A stretch of DNA of 30,948 nt from CAIZGX01 sp964511555 (GTDB lineage: Bacteria > Bacteroidota > Bacteroidia > Flavobacteriales_D > Sanyastnellaceae): contig CAZEFR010000027.1 in NCBI GenBank assembly GCA_964511555.1, positions 1 to 30,948 of the forward strand. The letters run 5' to 3'. The first letter of the stretch is position 1; each line of letters starts with the position of its first letter. Below, piece by piece: positions 24,557 through 30,948 of this stretch. The position numbers and the translations under genes were made by a program. The notes under the pieces were generated by a model. The model saw only the letters and a list, made by a program, of their open reading frames with translations, ran no database searches and was not told the DNA's origin.

Positions 24557-25267
24557 ATGTTTTCATATACAGAAGAAAATTACCTAAAGACATTGTATAA
24601 AATCACTGTAGAAAGTGGTGATGGGACTTCAGGAACGAATGAGTTAGCAGATGCCTTGGGTGTGAAGCCGGCTTCTGCAAATGATATGTTGAAGAAATTG
24701 AAAGTTAAGAAGTTAGTCGATTATGAGAAATATGGAAAGATTTCATTAACAGCCGCCGGAAAAAGTAAAGCAATAGCTGTATTAAGGAACCATAGACTTT
24801 GGGAAACTTTTCTGTATGAGAAGTTAGGGTTCAGTTGGGATGAAGTTCATGAGGTTGCCGAGCAATTGGAGCATACTCACTCTCCTAAACTTATTGATAG
24901 ATTAGATAAGTTTTTGGGACATCCAGAGTATGATCCACATGGTGATCCCATACCAAATAAAAGAGGGAAGGTTAAAGTGCAATCTAAAAAAACGTTGTTA
25001 CACGTAGCCGTTGGAGCAAGCTGCAAAGTGGTAGCTGTGAAGGATAATTCAAGTCCTTTTTTGCAGTATGTTGCTAAGGTAGGGCTGGCTATAAATAGTG
25101 TGGTTACAGTTGTGGCAAAGCAAGACTATGATGGGATTACTGTCTTGTTGGTGAATGGAAAACGCTCCAGTGTTAGCGAGAAATTTCTTGAGAATATTTT
25201 TGTTGTTTGTCACTTATGTACAGAAACTAAGCACTGTCGAAAGGCCAATTGCATAAGAAAGGATTGA
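24557..25267 (+). CDS. MntR/DtxR family metal-dependent repressor with extra Cys tail
   Basis: A 236-residue regulator. Residues 1-65 are the winged helix (EENYLKTLYKI, then SGTNELADALGVKPASANDMLKKLKVKKLVDY); residues 66-140 are the dimerisation and metal-binding domain, with VHEVAEQLEHTHS and HPEYDPHGDPIP; residues about 145-215 are a FeoA/SH3-like domain. After this comes a tail with cysteines at 218, 221, 227 and 232 (C-x2-C-x5-C-x4-C), seen here as CHLCTETKHCRKANC. I chose the ATG at 24557 over a TTG one codon earlier. It faces the TonB receptor gene across the palindromic operator and probably represses it with bound Mn2+ or Fe2+. Confidence 0.9.
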   Translation: MFSYTEENYLKTLYKITVESGDGTSGTNELADALGVKPASANDMLKKLKVKKLVDYEKYGKISLTAAGKSKAIAVLRNHRLWETFLYEKLGFSWDEVHEVAEQLEHTHSPKLIDRLDKFLGHPEYDPHGDPIPNKRGKVKVQSKKTLLHVAVGASCKVVAVKDNSSPFLQYVAKVGLAINSVVTVVAKQDYDGITVLLVNGKRSSVSEKFLENIFVVCHLCTETKHCRKANCIRKD

Positions 25268-25288
25268 TTGAAATTATCGTGGTTAATT

Positions 25289-26125
25289 TTAAGGATTGCA
25301 ATAATCACAGAATCTCGGGTCTTCGGTTGTTTTATTATTTGGAAACAGATCTTCTTGAATGAATTTGCAACGTTGGCATTCGTAAACGTGACTGATGGTG
25401 GAGTTTGTAGGTGATTTGCACAAACTGCATGTAAGACCTTTTTTCACTTTGGAAATTCCGAACCCGGGTGTTTTACATTCAGGGCAAACTGATTTTATTT
25501 TGTCTATTAGTTTTGAAGTGGCTATTTTAATTACGTTCATTCGTGTAGGATTGTTCATTGCCCTCATGTCTGTCTCTGCATACACGGAATTGTATTTGCT
25601 GAATAATAAATCAAAAACTTTTTCGAGCGAGTAGAAATCAGTTATTTCCTTTCGAATGTCACTAAAGTCACTCATTGACTTGCGAAGAATTATACCGTGC
25701 TCAGGGAAGCCTATCTCTTTGGCGAACTCAAGTATTTCCTTTTTAGATCGAATGGTTCTGCTTTTGAAATTTGTGGATGTGCTTAGTTCACGAGCAGTAA
25801 TTTCAATATTGTTTTTTTTATCAATCAAGATTAAGAACTCATCGTCAGCAGGAATGAAGAATAATGTCGGATGAGGGCCAAACGAGCCCTCACTTGCAAT
25901 GCCTAGGTCGCAATTGTTCGCTTGCATGGCCATTAAGCATTTTTTTCTTGCCGTTGAAACAGGATCAAATTTTCTCTCCACTTCACCTGTAAAAGTTCCA
26001 AGAATATCTGTGTCAAATGTGCTGTCTGTAAAGCAAACAACGCCTAATTCCTTTTCAAGGATAGGGGCAATGACCTGCTCTTTTTTGTGTTTTGTCGCGA
26101 TGATTATTTTTCTTTTTTCGAACAT
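25289..26125 (-). CDS. DUF6671 family zinc-ribbon protein
   Basis: A 278-residue protein of the DUF6671 type. The N-terminal two thirds is an alpha/beta domain (KIIIATKHKKEQVIAPIL, TDILGTFTGEVER, LGIASEGSFGPHP, TARELSTSTNFKSRTIRSK). The C-terminal third has zinc-ribbon-like Cys pairs: CPECKTPG, CSLCKSPT, CQRCKF and CDYCNP, enough for two zinc sites. Its function is not known. I chose the ATG at 26125 over a GTG two codons earlier. It is convergent with the MntR-like gene (21-base gap) and follows sbtA by 66 bases. Confidence 0.82.
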   Translation of the reverse strand: MFEKRKIIIATKHKKEQVIAPILEKELGVVCFTDSTFDTDILGTFTGEVERKFDPVSTARKKCLMAMQANNCDLGIASEGSFGPHPTLFFIPADDEFLILIDKKNNIEITARELSTSTNFKSRTIRSKKEILEFAKEIGFPEHGIILRKSMSDFSDIRKEITDFYSLEKVFDLLFSKYNSVYAETDMRAMNNPTRMNVIKIATSKLIDKIKSVCPECKTPGFGISKVKKGLTCSLCKSPTNSTISHVYECQRCKFIQEDLFPNNKTTEDPRFCDYCNP

Positions 26126-26191
26126 GGTCACCGTTTTATAGATGGTCTGCGCACAGACAGCTGAGCTCTGATAGATTAGCCCTTTTAAAGG

Positions 26192-27154
26192 CTAGTATTG
26201 TTGAACGATAAGGTAGTAGATTGGCATTCCGAAGGTAATGTTTACTGGAAAAGTTATGGCGAGAGCCATGGGTAGAAGTAGCCCAGGATTCGATTGGGGA
26301 ACAGATATTTTCATAGCAGCTGGCACAGCAATATAAGACGCACTAGCGGCAAGGACAGCGAAGATAAATCGGTTAGAAGGCTCTGCAATGAACCAACCGC
26401 TTATGGCCGCAACGAGGCATCCGTTGAGAAGCGGAATTAACACGGCAAAAGCTATGGGGAACCATCCAAAGGAAAAAAAAGATTTAAGTTTTTTACCGCT
26501 GTTTATACCTAAGTCTAGAAGGAAAATGGCTAGAAATCCCTTGAATAGGTCATTTGTAAATGGCTTAATGCCTTCGGCCTGTTTCACGCTGGCTAGGTAA
26601 CCGATGACAAGGCTTCCCAAGATTAATAAAACGCTTCCGTTCGTGAAAGAATGTCGAATAGCGGTTCGTTTCTTTATGCGCTCTTCTTTTCCATGATTGA
26701 AGACAGAGATAAGCACAAGTCCCATAATAATAGCTGGAGACTCCATAAGCGCCATTACAGCTACCATATGTCCAGAGAAGTGCAATTGTTGAACTTCAAG
26801 GAACGAAACTGCTGTAACAAAAGTTACTGCGCTAACTGAGCCGTAAGCTGCAGCAATGGCTCCAGCGTCGAAGATGTTTAGTTTCGTTCGAAGAATGAAA
26901 AAAGTATAGACGGGAATGATCAGGGAAATGAGCATTCCGAAAATGAGAGATGCTCCTACTTCAACTGTAAATGGCTCGTGTGAAAGTTCTTGACCGCCCT
27001 TGAATCCAATGGCGAAGAGTAAATACAAGGAAATGAACTTCGCAGAGTTTTCGGGAATAGCAAGATCGCTTTTAAGTTGAACGGCAATAATTCCCAATAC
27101 AAAAAAGAGTAGTGCCGGATTGGTCAGATTTTCAAACAGTAGATTCAGATTCAT
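26192..27154 (-). CDS. sbtA: SbtA-type sodium-dependent bicarbonate transporter
   Basis: A 320-residue membrane protein with about ten hydrophobic segments, arranged as two similar halves. Family marks are NPALLFFVLGIIAVQLKSDLAIP at the start, YLLFAIGFKGGQEL, GAIAAAYGSVSAVTFVTA, HMVAVMALMESPAIIMGL, LLDLGINSG and FAVLAASASYIAVPAAM. SbtA takes up HCO3- together with Na+. I chose the ATG at 27154; a GTG at 27163 would overlap the upstream stop by 4 bases and is the alternative. The size is normal for Bacteroidota but shorter than cyanobacterial SbtA (about 370). A cyanobacterial-type SbtB (PII-like) gene is not seen next to it. Bicarbonate uptake for anaplerotic fixation in light is known from rhodopsin-bearing marine Flavobacteria. 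Confidence 0.9.
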   Translation of the reverse strand: MNLNLLFENLTNPALLFFVLGIIAVQLKSDLAIPENSAKFISLYLLFAIGFKGGQELSHEPFTVEVGASLIFGMLISLIIPVYTFFILRTKLNIFDAGAIAAAYGSVSAVTFVTAVSFLEVQQLHFSGHMVAVMALMESPAIIMGLVLISVFNHGKEERIKKRTAIRHSFTNGSVLLILGSLVIGYLASVKQAEGIKPFTNDLFKGFLAIFLLDLGINSGKKLKSFFSFGWFPIAFAVLIPLLNGCLVAAISGWFIAEPSNRFIFAVLAASASYIAVPAAMKISVPQSNPGLLLPMALAITFPVNITFGMPIYYLIVQQY

Positions 27155-27159
27155 AGGAA

Positions 27160-27441
27160 TCACTCGTTTAGAACAGTGATAGATATTTGAGAATGAACTT
27201 TAATTTTTTTTCCTTTGAATTCAGGGGTTTCAAGGAACGCGATTGTTCTTTTCAACTCTCTCTTCAATTCAGGGAGACGAGCGATTGCTATTTCATCTTC
27301 TTTCCCAATTCGTTCCATGGAACTAAAGTTTTTCATTTGATGAAAATGAATTTTCGTGTTGAAAATATTAGAGAGAATTTCTAGGGCTTGTGCCGGTGTA
27401 AATTCTCCTTTTATTAATTCAACGATTTCATCTTGTTTCAT
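27160..27441 (-). CDS. Small conserved hypothetical protein upstream of sbtA
   Basis: A 93-residue cytoplasmic protein without recognised domain. Pattern: IVELIKGEFTPAQALEILSNIF, then KIHFHQMKNFSSMERIGKEDEIAIARLPELKRELKRTI, and a C-terminal strand KIKVHSQISITVL. It resembles short Flavobacteriales proteins of unknown function. I chose the ATG at 27441. It is not PII-like, so it is not an evident SbtB; a role in regulating SbtA is possible only from position. It ends 5 bases before the sbtA ATG and is divergent from the LysR gene. Confidence 0.75.
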   Translation of the reverse strand: MKQDEIVELIKGEFTPAQALEILSNIFNTKIHFHQMKNFSSMERIGKEDEIAIARLPELKRELKRTIAFLETPEFKGKKIKVHSQISITVLNE

Positions 27442-27502
27442 AGCAATAGACTTTTGTTTTTTATTCAAGTGCAAAATTGAATGCGAATTTCAAAGAATTT
27501 GT

Positions 27503-27530
27503 ATTTATGTTTGTTATTAGAAACATAAAT
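27503..27530. promoter_or_regulatory. LysR-type operator: 10-bp inverted repeat
   Basis: ATTTATGTTT and AAACATAAAT form a perfect inverted repeat with an 8-base spacer, in the 96-base gap between divergent genes. It contains T-N11-A spacings typical of LysR boxes and overlaps the LysR gene's own -7 box, so autorepression and activation of the small protein and sbtA are both likely. Confidence 0.65.
27506..27513 (+). promoter_or_regulatory. Candidate -7 box of the LysR gene
   Basis: TATGTTTG fits TAnnTTTG and lies within the left arm of the inverted repeat, 24 bases before the ATG at 27538. No -33 TTTG at the right spacing is seen. Confidence 0.45.
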
Positions 27531-27537
27531 TATATAT

Positions 27538-28461
27538 ATGAATTACACGTTAAATCAGCTACAAATATTTCTGAGGGTAACGAAACTCAAAAGCATCACG
27601 AAGGCTGCGGCAGAGTTGAACTTGACGCAACCAGCTGTGTCTATTCAACTTAAAAATTTTCAGGATCAATTTGATGTTGCGCTTACCGAGGTGGTGGGGA
27701 GAAGGCTTTATGTGACAGAGTTTGGAAGCGAAATAGCATTGGTTGCAGAGCGCATCTTAGAGGAAGTAAATACCCTTAATAGTAAGAGTCAGAAGTTGAA
27801 GGGAAGACTTTCAGGTAAATTAAAAATCTCAGTGGTTTCAACGGGTAAGTATGTTATGCCTTTTTTTCTGAGTGGATTTATTCAACGAAATAATGCGGTG
27901 GAGCTGTATATGGACGTTACCAACAGAGATAAGGTAATTGAAAGTTTAGAAATCAATGAAACAGATTTTGCATTGGTTTCAATGTTGCCCAAACGAATAA
28001 ATATAGAACGTCTAGATTTATTGTCGAACCGATTGTTTCTAGTGGGAAACAAGCCGCTAATGAAATTAAATGGAATGACTAAAAAAGAATTACTTGCTCA
28101 GCAGCCGCTCATTTACAGAGAGGCTGGTTCTGGAACACGCACTGAGATGGAGAGGTTCGTTGAATCGGGTAAATTCAATGTGTTAAAGAAAATTGAGTTG
28201 ACGTCAAATGAAGCGGTGAAGCAAGCTGTTATAGCTGGTTTGGGTTATTCAATTATGCCCTTAATTGGAATAAAGAACGAGTTAATGAATAAGGATTTAA
28301 GTGTTATTACAATGAAGGGTTTGCCCATTCAATCTACCTGGAGCTTGATTTGGTTGAAGGGTAAGAAGCATTCTCCAGCTTCGGTTGCTTTTTTAGAATA
28401 TTTGAAAAATGAACGAGAGAACATAGTAAAAGAGTATTTCGAGTGGCATCAGAATTTTTAG
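27538..28461 (+). CDS. LysR-family regulator, CbbR/CmpR-like
   Basis: A 307-residue regulator. Residues 1-60 are the LysR helix-turn-helix (LNQLQIFLRVTKLKSITKAAAELNLTQPAVSIQLKNFQ). The rest is the two-lobed effector domain, with VSTGKYVMPFFLSGF, FALVSML, a lobe ending QQPLIYREAGSGTRTEMERF and AVIAGLGYSIMPLIG. The SGTRTxxE motif and the SbtA neighbour resemble CbbR/CmpR, which control inorganic carbon genes through metabolites. It is divergent from the small protein and sbtA over a 10-bp-arm inverted repeat and convergent with crtY-blh (25-base gap). Function as regulator of bicarbonate uptake is inference. Confidence 0.9.
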   Translation: MNYTLNQLQIFLRVTKLKSITKAAAELNLTQPAVSIQLKNFQDQFDVALTEVVGRRLYVTEFGSEIALVAERILEEVNTLNSKSQKLKGRLSGKLKISVVSTGKYVMPFFLSGFIQRNNAVELYMDVTNRDKVIESLEINETDFALVSMLPKRINIERLDLLSNRLFLVGNKPLMKLNGMTKKELLAQQPLIYREAGSGTRTEMERFVESGKFNVLKKIELTSNEAVKQAVIAGLGYSIMPLIGIKNELMNKDLSVITMKGLPIQSTWSLIWLKGKKHSPASVAFLEYLKNERENIVKEYFEWHQNF

Positions 28462-28486
28462 ATTGTTTCCCGAGACAAGCGAAGAA

Positions 28487-30481
28487 CTATGACGCTTTTC
28501 TATAAATGGTGTTCATGTAGAATGCATGAGGAAGACTCACGCAGGATATGAAGACAAAGAAAATACCCCATAAGTTCACCGATGAGTTTACTTGACTTTG
28601 AATTTTAGGCCAAACGATAAAAAAGATAAGGAGGACAGCCCAAGCGCCCAGGTGAAAGGGAAGAGAGTGAATCCATATTCTTTTGCTGTTCGTGTTCAAG
28701 TGCTGCTGCAGATGTTTCCAACTCGAGATGCTGTGTTGACCAATGAAATAAGTTCCGAAGGCCATTAAGAGAGGAATTTGACTAGACAGTGACAACCAGA
28801 GCACTGTTAAGAGCATGGGGTAGTTCTTTTTAAAAAACGAGAAAAGAAACCACGGCAACAAAGCCATGGCCGGCACTGAAAGTGGAAGTTGAGTATTAGC
28901 TATATAACTGAGAATAATATTTGATTCTGTGATATGCGTTCCTAAAATATAGACTAAAACAGAACCGCCCCAGAGGATAGACATTTGTTGCGAGACCCCC
29001 CATTGTTTCATATCTGCTTGTCCGAAATGCCATGCAGAATATCCAAGAAATACGAGCAGAGCGAATAAAGGAGCGAAAAACCAAATAGCACCCATAAAGG
29101 CAATGAGCGCAAGGTACTTGGCTATAAAGCGCGGAGCTTTTTTATAATCCCACATTTTCGATTCAAGCAAATGGTCAACAGCACCGTGGGGTATTCCAAT
29201 GAGGATCATGCCAATTGAAAGCACTGAGAATCCCAGACCTGATTGAATTGACTGAAATGGTGAAAGGAGATACAAGGACAAGACGAAAAGCGAGAGAAGC
29301 AACGGTCTGAATGAGACGCTTTTTGAAAAATGAAAAACAAGAGCCTTTAGAAATATACCTATGGGAAGTTTGCTGAATATGTAGACGTCTTCTTTAACAG
29401 AGGTTTTTTCGTCGAGAAATTTTAAAATAAGTTTGGTTTCAACCTTTGCAAAGAGCTGCGCGAATATGGTTTTTCCGTAGTGAGGCCAAAGATTTAGGAT
29501 AATAAGCAACAAGGCGTCGTAGTATGCAAAGCGACCTTGGTTTACATTTTTATAGGATTGATTCGAGAGCGGGAATTGCTCTTTTTTTGAGTGATTGTCA
29601 GCAATTTTTAACGATTGCGCAAACATCTTTTTGAATGCGTAACCGGTGCTTGGTTTAATGCTGTAATTGCGCGCTCCGAGGTTAGTTATATTTGGGTTAG
29701 ATTGAACATCTGTTGGAGTATTACTCATGGGAATGCAACCCTTCTCTGTGCCTAGAATTTGATATGGGCCGTATTGTGAAGTGATGTAGTTTTTGAGAAT
29801 AATTTCTGCTTCGAAATCTGCAATGACTTCAGAACCAAAACGCGTAACTTCAACAAGTGCTCTGTTCGTGCCAAATGGCAGAACATAAATAAATTGAGTG
29901 TAATTATTTTGAGGAACGTTAAAGTCCATCATTCGAAAAGAATCTTCCTGAAGCTGAGAGTCAGAAAATTCCACTTCCCAACCAATAAAGCTCTGGAAAA
30001 TATAGGTTTTATTTGAGTTTGTTTTTTGAAAGACAGGTGGTCTTGAATCGAAAATATGTGAGCCGTATATTTTTTTCTCATCTACGGCAACATAATTTCC
30101 TTTTGAATCTGTTCCAACATCGCTAACAGTAGCCAAAAGCGATTCTATGTTAGTTCGTTCAATAATTTCTTGAACGGTATCTTGAAGTTTTGAATTGGGA
30201 ATATGGTTGTACGAGATTGGGCTTAACTTTTCTTCCTTTCCGTTGTTGAGTTCAATTCGTGTCCACGCATTCTGAATGAGGTGAGATAATTTTTTTTGTA
30301 TTTCGCTATCTTCTTCAGTCCAAAAGCTGAAGTTTTTATTTCGATCTGAATTTTTAGCAGATTCTATGACTAGAATTTTTTTGTCTTTAAGACAATTCCG
30401 ATTGTCAAGTTCGAGAAGAACTAAACATGCCGATGCTCCTTTTCCGGCGAAAATGTAATCGTACTTCTGTTCGGTAGACAT
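28487..30481 (-). CDS. Fused lycopene beta-cyclase and Blh beta-carotene dioxygenase
   Basis: A 664-residue protein made of two enzymes. Residues 1-370 are a CrtY-like lycopene cyclase: a Rossmann-type N terminus (DYIFAGKGASA), FSFW at 51-54, FIGWEVEF, FIYVLPFG and PSTGYAF at 277-283. Residues about 375-664 are a Brp/Blh membrane dioxygenase with all four His motifs: GIPHGAVDH at 429-437, AWHFGQAD at 483-490, FIGQHSISSW at 579-588 and LPHAFYMN at 650-657, and about eight hydrophobic segments. It would convert lycopene to beta-carotene and cut this with O2 to two retinals. The frame is continuous, with no sign of a join error. It lies behind the rhodopsin gene, separated by a terminator, with no clear promoter in the 36 bases between hairpin and ATG. 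Confidence 0.93.
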   Translation of the reverse strand: MSTEQKYDYIFAGKGASACLVLLELDNRNCLKDKKILVIESAKNSDRNKNFSFWTEEDSEIQKKLSHLIQNAWTRIELNNGKEEKLSPISYNHIPNSKLQDTVQEIIERTNIESLLATVSDVGTDSKGNYVAVDEKKIYGSHIFDSRPPVFQKTNSNKTYIFQSFIGWEVEFSDSQLQEDSFRMMDFNVPQNNYTQFIYVLPFGTNRALVEVTRFGSEVIADFEAEIILKNYITSQYGPYQILGTEKGCIPMSNTPTDVQSNPNITNLGARNYSIKPSTGYAFKKMFAQSLKIADNHSKKEQFPLSNQSYKNVNQGRFAYYDALLLIILNLWPHYGKTIFAQLFAKVETKLILKFLDEKTSVKEDVYIFSKLPIGIFLKALVFHFSKSVSFRPLLLSLFVLSLYLLSPFQSIQSGLGFSVLSIGMILIGIPHGAVDHLLESKMWDYKKAPRFIAKYLALIAFMGAIWFFAPLFALLVFLGYSAWHFGQADMKQWGVSQQMSILWGGSVLVYILGTHITESNIILSYIANTQLPLSVPAMALLPWFLFSFFKKNYPMLLTVLWLSLSSQIPLLMAFGTYFIGQHSISSWKHLQQHLNTNSKRIWIHSLPFHLGAWAVLLIFFIVWPKIQSQVNSSVNLWGIFFVFISCVSLPHAFYMNTIYRKAS

Positions 30482-30517
30482 GTTATTTGAATTGGAGGCT
30501 TTTGTGGGTGAAGAATG

Positions 30518-30555
30518 AAAAAAAAAGACGTAAGAGATGCTCTTACGTCTTTTTT
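30518..30555 (-). terminator. Intrinsic terminator after the rhodopsin gene
   Basis: A perfect hairpin: stem AAGACGTAAGAG (30525-30536), loop ATG, stem 30540-30551, followed on the minus strand by nine U (A run 30518-30526). It starts 29 bases after the rhodopsin stop. It has a T run on the other strand too, so it could work both ways, but no plus-strand gene approaches it. Confidence 0.9.
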
Positions 30556-30583
30556 GGTTCTATCTAATGTAGAAAGATTTTTT

Positions 30584-30948
30584 TTAGTCTTCTTTACGCG
30601 ACAACGCATAAATAACTAAACCAAATCCAATTTTGTTAATTGCATCTGCAATGTTATATACTATATCCATTGCATGCGTTGCTGCTGCAGGGTCGCTTAC
30701 CAATTGGATACCGAATAATCCACCTGGAGTTCCAAGGATATAACCTAATGGATAAATTGCCCAACCTACTAAAACAAACCAACCTAATACTCTTGTTGCT
30801 TTAGCAACTTGAACACCAGCATTTTGAGATAATTGTGCAACCTCTCCAAACCAAACTAAATAAACTATATAGAAATACGCAGCTCCAGAAACTACTCCCC
30901 AGAATACGCTATTATCTCTATCAATAGTTTCTCCGAAATAGCCAGTAA
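30584..30948 (-). CDS. Proteorhodopsin, C-terminal part, cut by the window edge
   Basis: 121 residues and the stop are visible, from TGYFGETIDRD to ALSRKED. They cover helices E to G. Conserved marks are GWAIYPLGY in helix F and YNIADAINKIGFG in helix G, whose Lys (codon 30632-30634) would bind retinal. This pattern matches H+-pumping proteorhodopsins and not the KR2-like Na+ pumps, which have a different helix F/G pattern (for example IADVSSK). The helix C residues that set the pump type (DTE or NDQ) and the spectral-tuning site are beyond the edge, so ion and colour cannot be told. Codons are A/T-rich at third position, as for a highly expressed gene. Confidence 0.93.
   Translation of the reverse strand, partial: TGYFGETIDRDNSVFWGVVSGAAYFYIVYLVWFGEVAQLSQNAGVQVAKATRVLGWFVLVGWAIYPLGYILGTPGGLFGIQLVSDPAAATHAMDIVYNIADAINKIGFGLVIYALSRKED

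Noticed and set aside
26170..26195. AGCC...GGCT hairpin at the sbtA stop, considered as a terminator
   Set aside because: Short stem, an AT-rich loop, no U run after it on either strand.
30584..30948. Reading of the rhodopsin as a KR2-like sodium pump
   Set aside because: Helix F/G motifs (GWAIYPLGY, IADAINKIGFG) match proton-pumping proteorhodopsins; helix C, which would settle it, is outside the window.
1..30948. tRNA, rRNA, CRISPR array, insertion sequence or prophage
   Set aside because: No cloverleaf, rRNA core, spaced repeats, transposase or integrase motif was seen on either strand by reading.

Overview
The window looks like a chromosomal contig from a marine member of the Bacteroidota, probably Flavobacteriales of the Cryomorphaceae/Schleiferiaceae kind. 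The evidence is a secreted protein with a type IX secretion (T9SS) C-terminal domain, a carboxypeptidase-regulatory-domain TonB receptor, a Bacteroidota-type LptD, DUF6150 and DUF6671 proteins, -7 boxes of the TAnnTTTG type, scarce Shine-Dalgarno sites, and a proteorhodopsin with retinal synthesis genes. A run of exactly 100 N (7926-8025) marks a scaffold join, so this is a draft or metagenome assembly. I see no tRNA, rRNA, CRISPR array, transposase or phage gene.

Layout. (1) 71-3539: a small membrane-anchored protein, a large T9SS-exported FG-GAP-like repeat protein, and a DUF6364/PIN toxin-antitoxin pair with a recognisable promoter and operator. (2) 3641-6197: a tight leftward operon comA - rhodanese - dedA - aroE; aroE carries an in-frame palindromic insertion. 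(3) 6246-7652: a TPR protein. (4) 7708-16297: a very compact leftward run of eight genes (amidase, MlaD, two HdrD/HdrB-like Fe-S proteins, FabG, a vWA-like membrane protein, a solute-binding-like protein, a DUF218 protein broken by the assembly gap), divergent from lptD (16386-18905). Amidase, MlaD and LptD form an envelope group. (5) 19024-21559: DUF6150 repeat protein and two outer-membrane barrel proteins. (6) 21677-25267: TonB receptor and thioredoxin-fold protein divergent from an MntR/DtxR regulator, with a perfect 16-bp palindrome placed inside the receptor promoter. (7) 25289-26125: DUF6671 protein. (8) 26192-30948: SbtA bicarbonate transporter plus a small protein, divergent from a LysR regulator; then a lycopene cyclase-Blh fusion; then a truncated proteorhodopsin at the right edge.

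The right end is the most interesting part. One 664-residue protein joins a lycopene beta-cyclase to a Brp/Blh beta-carotene dioxygenase, so a single polypeptide could take lycopene to retinal. It lies behind the rhodopsin gene, from which it is separated by a strong intrinsic terminator and no promoter I can see. Beside it are a bicarbonate transporter and a LysR regulator with a 10-bp-arm inverted-repeat operator. Together these suggest a light-energy and inorganic-carbon locus. Other points worth a second look are the palindromic element inside aroE with a possible relative at 19488-19528, the MntR operator architecture, and the extra C-terminal cysteine cluster of the MntR-like regulator.
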